A DNA stretch of 64,000 nt, from contig JAECUM010001934.1 of NCBI GenBank assembly GCA_016617855.1, positions 62,001 through 126,000 on the forward strand, read 5' to 3'. The notes below the pieces were generated by a model. That model saw nothing but the letters and a program-made list of their open reading frames with translations. It was not told where the DNA came from and ran no database searches. Source of the DNA: Megalonaias nervosa (taxonomy: Eukaryota > Mollusca > Bivalvia > Unionida > Unionidae). Of the stretch, positions 12,104 to 24,228 are shown in pieces (within the stretch, counting starts at the first letter, position 1; the number at the start of each line of letters is the position of its first letter). Position numbers and translations under genes: made by a program.

Positions 12104-12292
12104 CGTACACTACAAGTCTCACTGCAAACAACATAGACCCTGATCTGCTGGTGTATTATGCAATGGCAGATCAGACTCTGTTGTTTGTTCTACTGATTAG
12201 TCCTTACACGCTTCACAGACCCAGATCTTCTGGTGCATTATGCATTGGCATATCGGGAATAATGCATGTTGCAGTTGCATCCAACAGAAATA
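12104..12292. mobile_element. Palindromic MITE family, copy
   Basis: Contains AACAACATAGACCCTGATCT, GCAATGGCAGATCAGACTCT, the TTGTTTGTTCTACTGATTA centre and a decayed right arm. The open frames that start in it are not genes. Confidence 0.65.
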
Positions 12293-14351
12293 TGTTAAAG
12301 TGAGTGCAACTCAAATGCAGAGAACAAAAGTGTCAATATCTCTTATGCAATCTTTCCACAGCTGTGATAACACCATTGTATTTGATGCTTTTTTTTTCTT
12401 CAGTGTATATGTATTGGCCATTGTTTTAATTCAGTGTGCATGTAAATATGTCACTGTGATGAATCTGTTGCATTCTAACAAGACTGCTAAGTCAGCAGTC
12501 TGTATAATAAGCAGTAGCTTCCACATCAGATATTTTCTCCCCTCACCCCCAGTCTTCCCATCTCCTCACTTTGTCGAGTCCCACCTTTAGTGGACGGATC
12601 AAAATTGCAGTACTATTTAGCACATTCAGAAATCATACCAACCTGATCCTTCAGCAAACAAGAGATAAACACATCTCAACTGATTCCTGTGAACACTTGG
12701 TAGTGACACACCACAAACGTATAGAGAAAAAGTATATTTTTGTTGTACAAGGCTCCTACAATGTACAAAAGCATGAACTGTCCCTTCTAGGTAACACACA
12801 TAGAAATTTGTTATGCAGTACATAGAGGTGCCTAAGGATTTAATCACTAATTAATACTACTGTTCTCCCTTATTATAACACCTTTCACTATAATGTTATT
12901 TTCATATAAAGCTGTAGTGCTATGGAACCCTGTGACCAAAATGAAACCATTGTATTTGAATGGGTCAATCAAATGTGTGTTAATATGGGAGGAAAGAAAA
13001 AAGCCATGAAGCTAAGTTTTACATACTTATTTCCTTCCTAAAACATTCTTGAATAAAATTAAATGTACAAATACCACTAAGTGAACAAATATATTTAATT
13101 TTTTAAAATTATGACTACATGTATAACTAAGTGTCACTATACTGCAGTTCAGCATGGACTTCAACTAATACATTTAAGCAAGGGCTGTATGAGGAATGCT
13201 TGTAAAAAAAAATTAACAAACCATTAATATCAAATTGTTTTAGGCAGGTTGAGCAAGATCTATCAATATTTTAAGTACATAAAATGTAATTAAGTTTTGC
13301 TTCTGATGGTATTATCATTCAATTATCTCCAAATGCATTGGAAAAAATTGTTCCAGAAATGTGTACCTTATATACCATCAATTTATCTCTTTTAAGAGAG
13401 CCACTTGTTATGGCCGTTTTCTTCGGTTTGGTTAGGAGATGAATGACCATTGTTTTATTGCCCAGATCAAGTAAATAATAAAATAAAATATGAAATTAAT
13501 GGATAGAATAATGGAGGTCTCAGCAGAGATATAGAATAGAACAACACAAGCCCCCCATATGTAAAACATAACAATTTTAATCAAGTACATATACAAAATG
13601 AAACTGAACATGACTTTTGAGTGATACACTTTCTCTTAGAATAAAATTACCAACCTTATAAGAAATGCAATTAGTCATACTGTTATACCTATAAAACAAA
13701 GTTGCAATACATTTCCAGACATAGTAAAGTCAATTCCTAGCCTACATGATTCATATTATTTAAGACAGATAAATTCACCTCTTCTCACACTTCATATCAA
13801 AAGTAATGCATGAAATTCCTAGAATACATGATTCCTATTACATACAAATTAGTAAATTCGAACAAATTCATATCAAGGAAATACAGCATGAAATTCTTAG
13901 AATACATGTGTCATATAACATTCATGACAAATGAATGCATACAATTAACTTCTAAACTCAAGGAAAACTTATGTACGAGTTTAAAATGAATAAATGCAAC
14001 AAATAATGACTAACTTATATCAATTAATAAAACTGTGATGACTGAGACAATACCTTGTGCTTTTCTGATGCAGCCAATCCTCTTTGTACTTTAAGGTCCG
14101 TGTCCCTCAACTTCCAGACACCCATCCCTTGGACAATTTATAATGAGAAATACAAGTTATTTCCCAGAGTCAACTTCTTGGCTTCCCACAGAAACTCAGA
14201 CTGACTAATTTCACAAGGGAAATTACTTAAAACATTGAATTTCATCTGGGACCCCCCCTCCCAATTTAGCTTAGCCAATCAGGATTAAATTTATCAAACC
14301 ACCAAAAATTAACCCACACCTATCCTTGCCATTCACATAACATCGAATTTG
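12293..14351. other. Long AT-rich intergenic stretch
   Basis: No gene, RNA or array recognised. A 116-codon open frame over 12240-12590 begins inside the MITE and has no domain, so I do not call it. Confidence 0.5.
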
Positions 14352-14668
14352 CCAAGTGAGTGTATGTGTGACTTGGATTTGTAACATAGCTTTAAGAAAA
14401 TGAGTCATATCGCTACGATGTCTACTGTGTAGTAGTTTCTAGTGATGTCAGGCACTAAAGAATCATGCCACAGATATGTGGCATCATATCCCACCCAGTC
14501 ACATTATCCTGACTCCAGGCTGACTAGTCCTAACAATGACCTCTTAATGCTGAGTGCCAAGTGAGGCAGCTGCTAGTACCATTTTCATAAATCTTATGTA
14601 TGACTTGACTGAGGTTCGAAACTGCAACCTCCTGCATCCAAGGTGGACACTCTAACCACTTAAAGCTA
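14352..14668 (-). mobile_element. tRNA-derived SINE (family B), copy 2
   Basis: Same order as the other family B copies: a GTGTGACTTGGATTTGTAAC end on the plus strand, the CATATCGCTACGATGTCTAC body, and a decayed minus-strand tRNA head near 14600-14665. A (GT)-rich stretch marks the 3' tail. Confidence 0.8.
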
Positions 14669-15091
14669 CCTTACTTCAAACCCTACCTGCATGAAATAAA
14701 TATAAATATGATTTATTTTCTCATACAAAACAGTCAAGCATACACTTCTGCCCATCATCCTGCCCCAGCTGTGCAGTTTTTGCAGCTGATAATGCTTTTT
14801 TGTAAGTGTTTGTGCTTGTGTTTTACCCTCGTTGTGCCCAAAAAGTGTGCAAAAAAGCAAACTAAATCATGGTTTGAATATTTCTCATTATTGTTCATCA
14901 GGTTGACACGGAGGCATACAAATAAATTTGCTTTTGGTGCCTGTGCCTACCTGCTGTACCAAATCCCTACATAACTGTAAAAGTCTAATGAATTTCTTAA
15001 TCCTTACTGGTATGTATTGATTAAGGATTACAAGATATTATACTTACTGATGGAGTGAACTCTGGTCAATAGTCATTTCAGGATATTTATA
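14669..15091. other. No gene seen
   Basis: Open frames on both strands are short and without domains. Confidence 0.45.
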
Positions 15092-15302
15092 CCATATACA
15101 CTTGCATAAGAGTCAAACTGCAAACAGCACAGACCCTGATCTGCCGTCGCAAAATGTACCAACAGATCAAGATCTACATTGTTTGTTCTACTTTTTACTC
15201 TTAACAAACTGCACAGACCGAGATCTGCTGGCACAACATATGATGCAAGTCTGGGTCTATGCAGTTTGAAGCTGGTTCTGACTTATAAACAGGTATATAT
15301 GG
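15092..15302. mobile_element. Palindromic MITE family, best full copy
   Basis: The cleanest copy. The left end ACCATATACACTTGCATAAG is mirrored by the right end TATAAACAGGTATATATGGT. Both arms carry an inner CAAACTGCA-like segment, and the centre holds TTGTTTGTTCTACTTTTTAC. Total about 211 bp. The TA-rich flanks prevent an unambiguous target duplication. Confidence 0.8.
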
Positions 15303-16099
15303 TAAATATAAAGAAATTTTAATCTGGATCATTTTTCCATGCTCAACTGATTGACCATTGTTCAGTGGCAAAGATATGGTGTGTGTTTGTGTGTTTTTTT
15401 TGTGTGTGAGGAATCAAAACACGTATCACAACATCAGTATTTATTCAGTTTATGGCTATTTACAATGATGTTGTAAAGGTTTTCGATAAAGATATGACAA
15501 GTGGGCAGAGATTATACTAGTAATACTTTTGGCTTTTCAAATATTATCATATTTTCATATCTTGTGAAAATGGAGTAAAAACTTGAAAATATATATTAAG
15601 GGTTTCTTTTCTTAAAAATCTATTAATAAAATGAAATATAATGAGAATCATTTTATGTAGAAAATTAATAGTAATGCTTAAGAAAATAAAATGTAATGTG
15701 TGCAATAATTTAATATGGAAAGTGATACAGTAATTATCTGAATTTTCAAGCAATTGCTTTTTGTGGGGAAAATAGAATATTTGTGGTTAGATAGTTCATT
15801 CATGAATTTAGTGGGGTCTTGTGTGTGTGTGTGTATTTTCAGTACATAAATAAATTACATGATTTTTTGTGTCAGTATGCCATGCTTTATACACATGCAT
15901 ACAGGAAACTGATGTGCTGTTACATCAATGTTGCCAATTATATATCAAACTTTATGAGAAGTATTCAATGCACCTTTCTAAATAATGTGACATGAAGTAT
16001 AAACATGAAATGAAAAGAAGTGCTTAATGAAGTTAAATGTTTACTAAGTAATAAATGTACTACAATACAATATATGTATATATGAAGCAGTAGCATTTT
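15303..16099. other. No gene seen
   Basis: AT-rich sequence with short GT runs near 15380 and 15820. Confidence 0.45.
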
Positions 16100-16119
16100 A
16101 TGGTACATCCTCACAGTAG

Positions 16120-16877
16120 TGGCTATGTGGTCTCATCATAAGGTAAAATACGAAAAATTTAAAACTGAACTATACAACCCTTCAGGAAGAATACACTTCC
16201 TTACAAATAATTATAAATAAGAAGAATAATAAAAATATAAAGACAGATACAGACATAGATTCAATAGGTCATTCATAATGGTATACTGTATTCAACGTGG
16301 GTGATTATCTACGCTTTCTCCAAGTTAAAAAAAGACTATATGTTCTTTCTTTAACACAGCTTCTCTAATAACAACTTTAAGTTCAACAACATCAGGACTA
16401 TTATGCTTCTCAGGGGTCTGAATCCACACTGACTTGCAGATAGTAGTTTGTTGCATAGGAGAAAAGTGAGTAATCTATCATTTATTATCCATTCCATGGT
16501 TTTGGAAGTACAGTTTGATAAATATATGGGATGATAGCTGAAAGGGTCAACTTGGTCCTTCCCAGTTTCAGTTACTGGCATCACTGATGCTTATTGCAAG
16601 TTTCCTGTTCTGAATTTTATTGATATGTTTATCAGTGTACTGATAGCTGTATCTGGTTTTTCAAAAGTTGATAATGAACATCAGGTGGTTCTGCTGAAAT
16701 GTCATAGGCTTTATCTTGAGAATCATTTAATTTTCTCAAGAGTGAAATTAGGTTTATTGTCATCTTCAGCATGAGCAGATCTGAAATGTACAGCAATGTT
16801 TCTTTACAGGATTTAGCCACAGCAACAGTATTTCTACAAAGTTTCTTGTGACGACTTTTTGAAGACTGGCTCAGCAA
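16120..16877 (-). pseudogene. LINE reverse transcriptase fragment
   Basis: At about 16351-16584 the minus strand encodes a stretch recognisable as the early reverse transcriptase motifs of Jockey-like LINEs: a KDQVDPFSYHPIYLSNCTSK block, a MEWIINDRL block and a QCGFRP block with its conserved Gly-Phe-Arg. Downstream, after stops, FFNLEKA aligns with motif A, where the usual catalytic Asp is Asn. A weak LPEGLYSS-like stretch stands where the GVPQGS motif is expected. The fragment upstream (16632-16877) fits the linker before the polymerase. Frame breaks and the lost Asp show that it is dead. Confidence 0.8.
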
Positions 16878-16929
16878 GAGTATTTTAAATTTCTGGTATA
16901 GTTTTCACCATTTCATCAGAGTTCTTCAA

Positions 16930-17185
16930 ATGTTTGGTGTTATGGCTTCATGGGGATTCAATGCCATTTTGTCAGCATATAAAAACCTGTGAATGTACAT
17001 GTATTAAGTATATTTTGGCAGAGGAAGAACTTGGGAAGTACCACTGACCCAAGGGATGCTTAGGTTGGCAAGCTTTTTCTCATACCCACATTGGTTCAGC
17101 CAAGATTTTAACCTATGCAGACAAAGGTGAGATGCAAGTGTTCTGTAAAGGTGAGCACCTTAGACCTCTGGGCCACCTGGGGCAC
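16930..17185 (-). mobile_element. Old family A SINE copy inside the LINE
   Basis: Decayed but collinear with the young family A copies: a GGATTCAATGCCATTTTGTC tail-side segment, the GAGGAAGAACTTGGGAAGTA core, and the tRNA head as CTTAGACCTCTGGGCCACCT on the plus strand. It lies between LINE fragments, so it inserted after the LINE. Confidence 0.75.
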
Positions 17186-17209
17186 AATCTTTATATAATT
17201 GCTATTTCT

Positions 17210-17910
17210 GACAGTGATTTATTTTGTACTGTTCCATATTATTTTTAAGAGACTTCAACCAAGAGATATGGAGCTCCATATTTTGTCTTCATATTTGTAA
17301 TGGTATGACAAGCTTCAGCTCTGTATATACAGTATTTGTTCCAATTTTCAGTTGTTGGATTGGCACTGACATGTTTAGAGAACTTTTTTTATATACTCTG
17401 ATCACATCTTTGCATGCATCATCAAACCATGGTTTGTTGACACATTTAACAATCACTTCAGTTTTTGGGATTGTATCCCAAGCGGCATCCTGGAGTATCT
17501 TTGAAAATTGCAGTAAAGAACTGATGACACTGACTAAACAATAAGGTTTCAATTGCAGAGGGACTGAAACATTTTCTAATCTGGCTTGTTCAATTTCCAT
17601 CTCTGCCCAATCCCTTAAGGTTTGGGAATATTACTTCTAAAGTATATTGGAAAGAGGTCACTACAACATATATCATCACCAACGTCCCCAAAAAAGCCAG
17701 GTTAAAGAGATGGAGATGGATGAGCCAGATCCTGCTCCAGCATGCATATAGGTATACATTTTATCATTAAAAGGCAAAGACTGCATTTTGAAACAAAGTC
17801 TTCTTTTTTTCTGTCCTGTTTCATTGATATCTTTACAGCCCCAAAGTGTATGGTGGCCATTAAAGTTGCCAAGTAAAACAAATGGTGTTGGTAGTTGTTC
17901 AAGAAATCAG
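17210..17910 (-). pseudogene. LINE endonuclease and linker fragment
   Basis: Near 17842-17886 the minus strand reads an endonuclease block FVLLGNFNGHHTLWG, in which the usual catalytic Asp of GDFN is Asn. Further along, a SDLFPI-like block (normally SDHFPI) appears in another frame near 17640-17680. The 17289-17600 frame holds a DTIPKT ... KPWFDDACKDVIR segment matching the conserved PWW-C-AIR linker between endonuclease and polymerase. It is broken by frameshifts and is inactive. Confidence 0.8.
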
Positions 17911-18399
17911 GTTAGATCAAATTGATTGACTGATTGGAGTGTTTAGAGGGAGATGTACTGAGCCAAGTGAAAGAGTTCTGAGTATAGCCACACAATGGCT
18001 ATAGCCTGTATTGAGATTAATTTGTCTGTGCAGAATTCTGTTATTTATGGTTATGGATACTCTTCAAGGAGCCTGAATTATCAGTATGTTCAGTTTTTAA
18101 AATTAATACCATTGTTTTCTTTTAAAATGTGTCTCTGGAAGGCAGACAGCTATTGGATCTTGTTATTTAAATAGAAGACCAATTTCATCAATATTTGCTT
18201 TTAAAACTTTTTCATTCTAATATATTATGGTGTCAGACATTTTAATGAAATTGATGTAAGTATGGGATTTCTGCAAGCTTTTCCTGGTTCAATATCAGGG
18301 GCCTCTCCAATGTCCATACTCACTATACCCTTGATAGTAGAGCTAGTTATCATATCTGTCAAATTTGTTCTATGTACACTGGGGCTTGCTGCTCTTGTT

Positions 18400-19400
18400 G
18401 CAAGTTCAATATTTGTGGCTTTTTAAATTATTAGCATTAGATTTCTTAATTGCTAAATTGTTACACTAATTAGCTGAGTTATCTACTTCACTCTTGGTTA
18501 AGGCAGGTGCTAACAAGTTTTGGTGGCATCAAGTTTAATTTGTTCTGACCTTCTGGCCATACAATGTCTGTCTGAATATAGACAGCATATGTGGCACGTT
18601 TCTCCTCCACTTTCGCTGTGCTGGCATATGATTTGCCAGCTGTATTAAGTGGGTTATAACCACTACAAATTTCCTGGACTAAGGGAAGCTGATGCCTTTG
18701 GAGTATGAGAAATGTTCTGCTTGGCAATTCACATCAGATCTTCTATGAGCTGAATGTTCAATCGTGAATCTTCTGCCTCATCTTTGACAAACTGATTTTT
18801 TTCTTGCAGCCATCTTAGTGGCTGACATAATTCTGGTAGCTGAAACACTGTAAAGATTAGGAATGGTCAAAAGGGCTGTTCAAGGACCCACCTTACACTG
18901 ATGCAGGTAAAGTGGCATATTCAAACATCTGGATGCAAATCTTTGTGGAAATCAACTTGCTCTTAAGGCAAATGTTGACTCATTTCACTTGTGAGATGAT
19001 GTTTGAGCAGCTCAGTCTCACAGAAGCCATCCAGATCTCTACATCAAACAACACATCATGATGATTCAAGAGATTTGTGTGAAAATACCAAAATGGGTAT
19101 CTCCCTTATCATTTATGGGTAACACAAACCACTGTGAACAAAGTAGATTCTCTGAGTGAGCTTTACAACTGTGCAAGTAGCTGGCCCAAACTAGGTTTTT
19201 TTCCCGCACTTCCTGGCTTTCTAGTGAAGCTCTTAAGTACTTCAGCTTTTACAAAAGGTAACTTGGAAGGTTGGTTCAATGCCAGTTCTCATCACTGGAA
19301 TCATTGATGAGGAATACTGGCTAATTTCACTGAATCTGCCAAGTTTCCTCATCTGAGTTGCTGGCTTCCTTATCCTTCTGAGACCAGGTCTCACACTACA
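18400..19400 (-). pseudogene. LINE ORF1 (gag-like) remnant
   Basis: At 18488-18727 the minus strand carries a GKSYAS segment followed about 20 residues later by IQTDIVWP, which matches the C-terminal part of Jockey-like ORF1 proteins. Weaker ORF1-like matches (a PFVKAEVLK segment) extend upstream to about 19.3 kb with several stops. The zinc knuckles expected between them are not recognisable, so the assignment rests on order and the SYA/QTD motifs. Confidence 0.55.
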
Positions 19401-20690
19401 GGTTTAAGCTTTGGTTGGATTTCCCATAATGGAAGATGATTCTTTTGTCTCCTGCGCTCCCTGCCTGCCACAGAGCCCAAATCAGTGAAACTGAATTTCT
19501 CTTGTGAAGACTGTGAAGCTTTGTGTGACTTGCCAATTCATCATACCTGGTGCTTCTGACTACATGTCTAGCTGGTGTTGAGGCCATAGTTACTGTGTTG
19601 CATCAGAATGGCAACCATGTGCATCTCCTCTATGCAACTACCAGGATCCACTCCTCCAGTGACGCCAAAAGCAACCCATGCCCAACAGGTTACCTCTGTT
19701 TGGTCACCTCTTACAACATGCATAAAGGTGGCCATTCATTCAGTTTTATTCTGGGCTGTCCAGTTTTCTTCTGTTCTGCCTCATCTTAATATTATAGTGT
19801 TAAAATTTATTTATTTCAGGTGCTATGGTATTTGTATAAGTTTTAGAAGAGAAGATATATTTGTGTTTAAATTTTGTAAATTCTCTCCATAAATTTAATA
19901 ATTGTATGTCTGTGATTGAGGAGTAGCTATTTAATCACTGTTAAATTCAGAGGGGTGAATACCATATTATCAGCAGCTGCTCTAAGGCAATGGTGTCAAG
20001 TTACAGTGCTTGCTGAGAAAGTGAAACAAAGAAATCACTATCAGACCAGAAGTTTAGTTTAGAAAAGGTCTTCAGGGAATGCTCTCTGTGAAGTCTGCTA
20101 GGATTGTTTTTAAGCCAGGTCAAACATAGTGCAAGGGAGTCAGCATGAAGAACTAGAGGTATCAGAGTTACATTAAATATAGAAAGAAAAACCCTCTTGC
20201 CTGTGACTAATTCCCCATAGCGCAGTTCCATCAAAGAGGCGCTACTACATTAACATGGTCATTTCAGCAAAGGTGTGTCCGGTATTCCCGAATTCCATCA
20301 GTGACCACCCTAGCAGGGATGACTCATCTGGCCTATCCAACATCCTTAAACACACATAGGGGTACTGAGTTACAAACTAAGTGATTCACATTGTGCATCA
20401 ACAATGGAAATTACTGTATGGGTGAAAATGCAAGCAAAAGTTATAAAAACCTATTTTAACTTGTAAGAAAGCAATCCCAATATTATCCTCTCTACTGTCT
20501 TATCTATTACTGCTGATAACTGTACTCTTTTACAGTGCTTCACTTGCTGATAATTGTTTGGGTTTTTTTCTTAAAATAGCATAAGTATACTTGGAGAGCA
20601 TACTACAAACAGGGCACAGAGATAGCACTGTAATAAAAATAACTTACATGTACACTGGTAAAAATATAACAAAATATCCTCAAACACCAA
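19401..20690. other. No gene seen
   Basis: Possible further LINE 5' sequence, but I cannot support any motif here. No host gene is visible. Confidence 0.4.
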
Positions 20691-20885
20691 CTGCTTTCAA
20701 GCCATTGTCACAATCCACTACTGAAAATCCAACAAGTTGCTTTCAAGCCATTGTCACAATCCACTACATGTACTGAAAATCCAACAAGTTGCTTTCAAGC
20801 TATTGTCACAATCCACTACTAAAAATCCAACAAGTTGCTTTCAAGCCATTGTCACAATCTACTACTGAAAATCCAACAGGTTCCT
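20691..20885. repeat. 47-bp tandem repeat, about 4 copies
   Basis: CAACAAGTTGCTTTCAAGCC followed by ATTGTCACAATCCACTAC recurs about every 46-54 bp, one copy carrying a short insertion (ATGTA). Confidence 0.88.
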
Positions 20886-23500
20886 GTTTTACCCCCACTT
20901 ACTTGCAACAAGAGTTCTTCATCTGCCATAAATATAAATAAACAAAAATACATCATTAGCAACCTGATGAAACAAACTCTTGCAAATCAACGAAAGTACC
21001 CTTTTTATTGATTGATAAGTAACTGTATTTGGTACAGAAACTATTACTCATTCAAACAACATGAGAGGTCATGATGCATCAATTTTAAAAGAAAATGTTA
21101 GTTTTTCACCCAAGGCTTAGAATGATGTTTTAGAACACAGTATAAGCATTAATTATATAAGCATCAATTTTAAAAGAAAACTTTACCAGGCCTCCACCAC
21201 ACACAAAAAAACTGGTTTAGTATGTTTATGCATATTCAATTTAAATGAGGAAATCTTCTCACATGTGGAAAAGGCAAATAGTGGACTTTTCACCCAAGGC
21301 TTAGAATGATATTTTAGAATAAAAGCATTACTATTCTGCATGGAGTAAAGAAAAAGAAAACAAGCAATACTAAATGAGCAGTTTACATATGCAACTGCCA
21401 CTTACTTGTATTTTTATAAATTAAATCTCTACTGACTAAAGCATTCATTTATTTTCTATCCATCCATTTTTCAATCAATTCAACTAAGAATCACCTAACA
21501 AGTCCAAAAATGACTGCTATTCTATGATACTGAAAAATCTAAATTAGACGTATTGGTTTTCATTTTTATTACATGTACATCCTGGAGAAAGTGCATCTGA
21601 ATTTTTCCACACAACAGGAAATATTTTCCACAGAAATCTACCAAAATCCATCATTCTACATAACTTCAGTATCAGTGGGCTGTCATACAGAAATAGTTCT
21701 GCACATTTTGACATAAATTTTGCTACCAAGAATCTGGAGCCTTGCAAACCATTCAAACTTTCTCTGTCAACTCCCAAAATCACTTAATCGTTTCATTTTC
21801 ATATTTATACTTACTCCAACTTAAAATAAAAAATTACAGCAATCGTTTTGAAACATTTTTTGTACATGTATATCAGTAAATGCTTTGTACTATTAGCTGG
21901 AGAATTCTGCTATTGTATGCACCCATGTCACATACCTGGTAAATAAGAACAAAATCATTGATATTTTACAAGAATATGACAAAGAGATGCAATATATCTT
22001 GAAAATTATATCAAGAACAATTTGTCTGCATTAATTGCATGTAAAGCATTAAATACATAATAATTAATAAATAAATAAATAAATAAACAATTTAATAATA
22101 AATAAAAATATTAAAAAATACAATAATAAACAAATTCAAGCATAAACTTACCAAAAAATATTCATTTTCTAAATGTTAACTAGTTATTTTTGTTATATTT
22201 ATCAGCTGTTGTGTGTTAATACATAACAAAACCATAACTGATAAGCTGATAATGTTTTATGACACAAGGCAATGCATAATTCTTGAGTATTCGAGTGACA
22301 GCAGTTGATCGTGATTTTCACAGCTTTCTATTTGTGATAAAATATCTTAAAGCAAAATCTTTTCCTCTACAGTAATATTTTCATACATGAATTTCATGCC
22401 AAGTTGTTATCAGAACAACAGATATCAAAGGTGTCAGTTATAAGTGTTCTGTATGGGATGATTGGCTTCATTTTTGACTGTCATTTTGGTTATCTGGATA
22501 CCTAATACATGTAGTTGCATATACATGTGGGTAAACTTGGAAACAATGACAGATTAACCAGTCTAGCTTCTTTGAATGTGGGTTGAATATTGAAGAATAT
22601 AGTCACATCTCTGTGCTAAGTGACACAGCAACCATCCAAGCAAACCCTGCAGTTCCCATGCCGGGGGGGGGGGGGGCCAACAATTTTAATCAAATTTTTT
22701 CATGGGAAAGATGGGAGGGGTGCCATAATTTCTTCCTATGTGCTCTGTTAGTGTTTATTAAAGCACATCACATACACACAATCTAATAATTTTAAACTGT
22801 AATGGCTGCACTCCAACTGTTGATATGATCAAGCAGCTCATCTTACTCAGTATTTTGTAACAGATCATCTAAAACAGATGCTACTTAATGTTGTAGGCTG
22901 TGCATGGCTTGACACCCAAACACCTGCCCCATGAATGCACATTAAAGTGTCTTGTGATTTCACACAGTACAAGATTGGTATCAAAACTGGATGTGTGCAT
23001 CAGTACATTTCATTTAATTGTTTGGGCTCCAGAGCAGAAAATAACTTCCCCTACCTACTTTCAAACTTTTAAGAAATCAGAATGTAATCAACAATTATAT
23101 AACTTGCCTCCCAAGATTTATTATAGCTTCCAGAAATCACTGTAAGCTTTAATAATCATGTATGAAAGAAATTCAGGCCAAAGTGATAATGACAACAAAT
23201 TGTTGGATCTTTTTCTAACCCAAGTTTTTATCCAATCTTTAATCAGCATATTGTTCGAACTTAACTTTAAATCAGCACTATAACCACATGCATGCATGTA
23301 TGCATGCATCCATGCATGCATGCATCCATACATACATACAAATGCACACACACACACATATACAGAAACAGGGTATAAAAGACATAAAACAATAAACAAG
23401 AACATTATTTACTACAGTATCAAATTTTTTGAAGTACAAGTACTATAATTAGTTGATTAAAACCAGATGATTATTATTTTCTTTAAAAAATGATTGTTAT
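20886..23500. other. Long AT-rich intergenic stretch
   Basis: No gene recognised. It includes a duplicated CATCAATTTTAAAAGAAAA phrase with a CACCCAAGGCTTAGAATGAT phrase (near 21080-21190 and 21290), a poly-G run near 22662, an AT-rich AATAAATAAA stretch near 22060, and a CATG/CATA microsatellite at about 23288-23362. Confidence 0.5.
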
Positions 23501-23905
23501 TATAATCTGTTTCACCGCAGTTATTATGTCTTAATAGATGTTTCTGAGAGGAAGTAGTTTAAAGGTTTTTACTTTGTTAGTTAACAGCAGTTAAGTTTTA
23601 TGGGAGATTAGCACCATTTGTAAAAAGATTTTGAAAAACCCACATAAGTCTTAATGTTTTCTGTCACATTTTGGACAGAATCTGTTACCATAAGTGGTTC
23701 TATTTTATAAAGGTTACCATATCTGATTTGGATCAGCATCATCAGGACAAATTTTTAAGACTCTCATGCCAGGATTGTATCTATCAAACTCTGTCAAATT
23801 CTGATGAGTGGATTCTGAGAAGAAGTCATTTAAAGATTTTTCTAATTTTTAGTACTCCAGGCAGCCATATTTGATATAGTGTTGCATCTAGGTTTACCTC
23901 CAAAG
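23501..23905. repeat. Diverged ~160-bp dispersed repeat units
   Basis: Phrases such as CATGCCAGGATTGTATCTAT, TCTGAGAAGAAGTCATTTAA and CAGCCATATTTGATA recur here and at 25180-25440. These look like old members of one repeat family. No coding capacity. Confidence 0.6.
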
Positions 23906-23908
23906 GTG

Positions 23909-24228
23909 GGTGTGTGTGTGTGTGACTTGGATTTTCAATGTAGCTTTAACAATTTTTCAGTCATATCACTACGATGTCTGCAGTGTGGCAGTTTACAGTG
24001 GTGTCTAGCACTGGAGCATCATGCCACAGACATGTAGCCTCGTGTCCCACCCAGTCATATTATCCTGACAACAGGCTTAAACCAGTCCTAACACTAACCT
24101 CTTAATCCTGAGCGCCTAGTGAAGCAGCTGTTAGTACCATTTTCATAAGTCTTTGGTACGACTCGGCTGGGGTTCAAACCTGCTACCTCCCGCATCTGAG
24201 GCAGATGCTCTAACCACTAGGCCACTAC
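23909..24228 (-). mobile_element. tRNA-derived SINE (family B), copy 3
   Basis: The minus strand starts with the clearest head in the window, a GCCTAGTGGTTAGAGCATCT A-box region followed by GGTTTGAACCCC as B box, then the shared body, and ends in a (CA)n tail seen as GTGTGTGTGTGTG on the plus strand. It is tRNA-like by its internal promoter boxes but has no tRNA acceptor pairing. Confidence 0.88.

Larger units (their letters stand above)
16100..19400 (-). mobile_element. Decayed Jockey-like LINE
   Basis: Successive minus-strand fragments follow the order of a non-LTR retrotransposon: ORF1 C-terminus (about 18.4-19.4 kb), apurinic endonuclease (17.65-17.9 kb), linker (17.29-17.6 kb) and reverse transcriptase (16.1-16.9 kb). 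All are broken by stops and frameshifts. A family A SINE interrupts it at about 16930-17185. The 3' end beyond the middle of the reverse transcriptase is not recognisable. Jockey-type is inferred from the KPGKD-, PWW- and GDFN-like motifs. Confidence 0.8.

Noticed and set aside
12240..12590. 116-codon plus-strand open frame
   Set aside because: Starts inside a MITE copy and shows no domain, splice context or coding-type composition.
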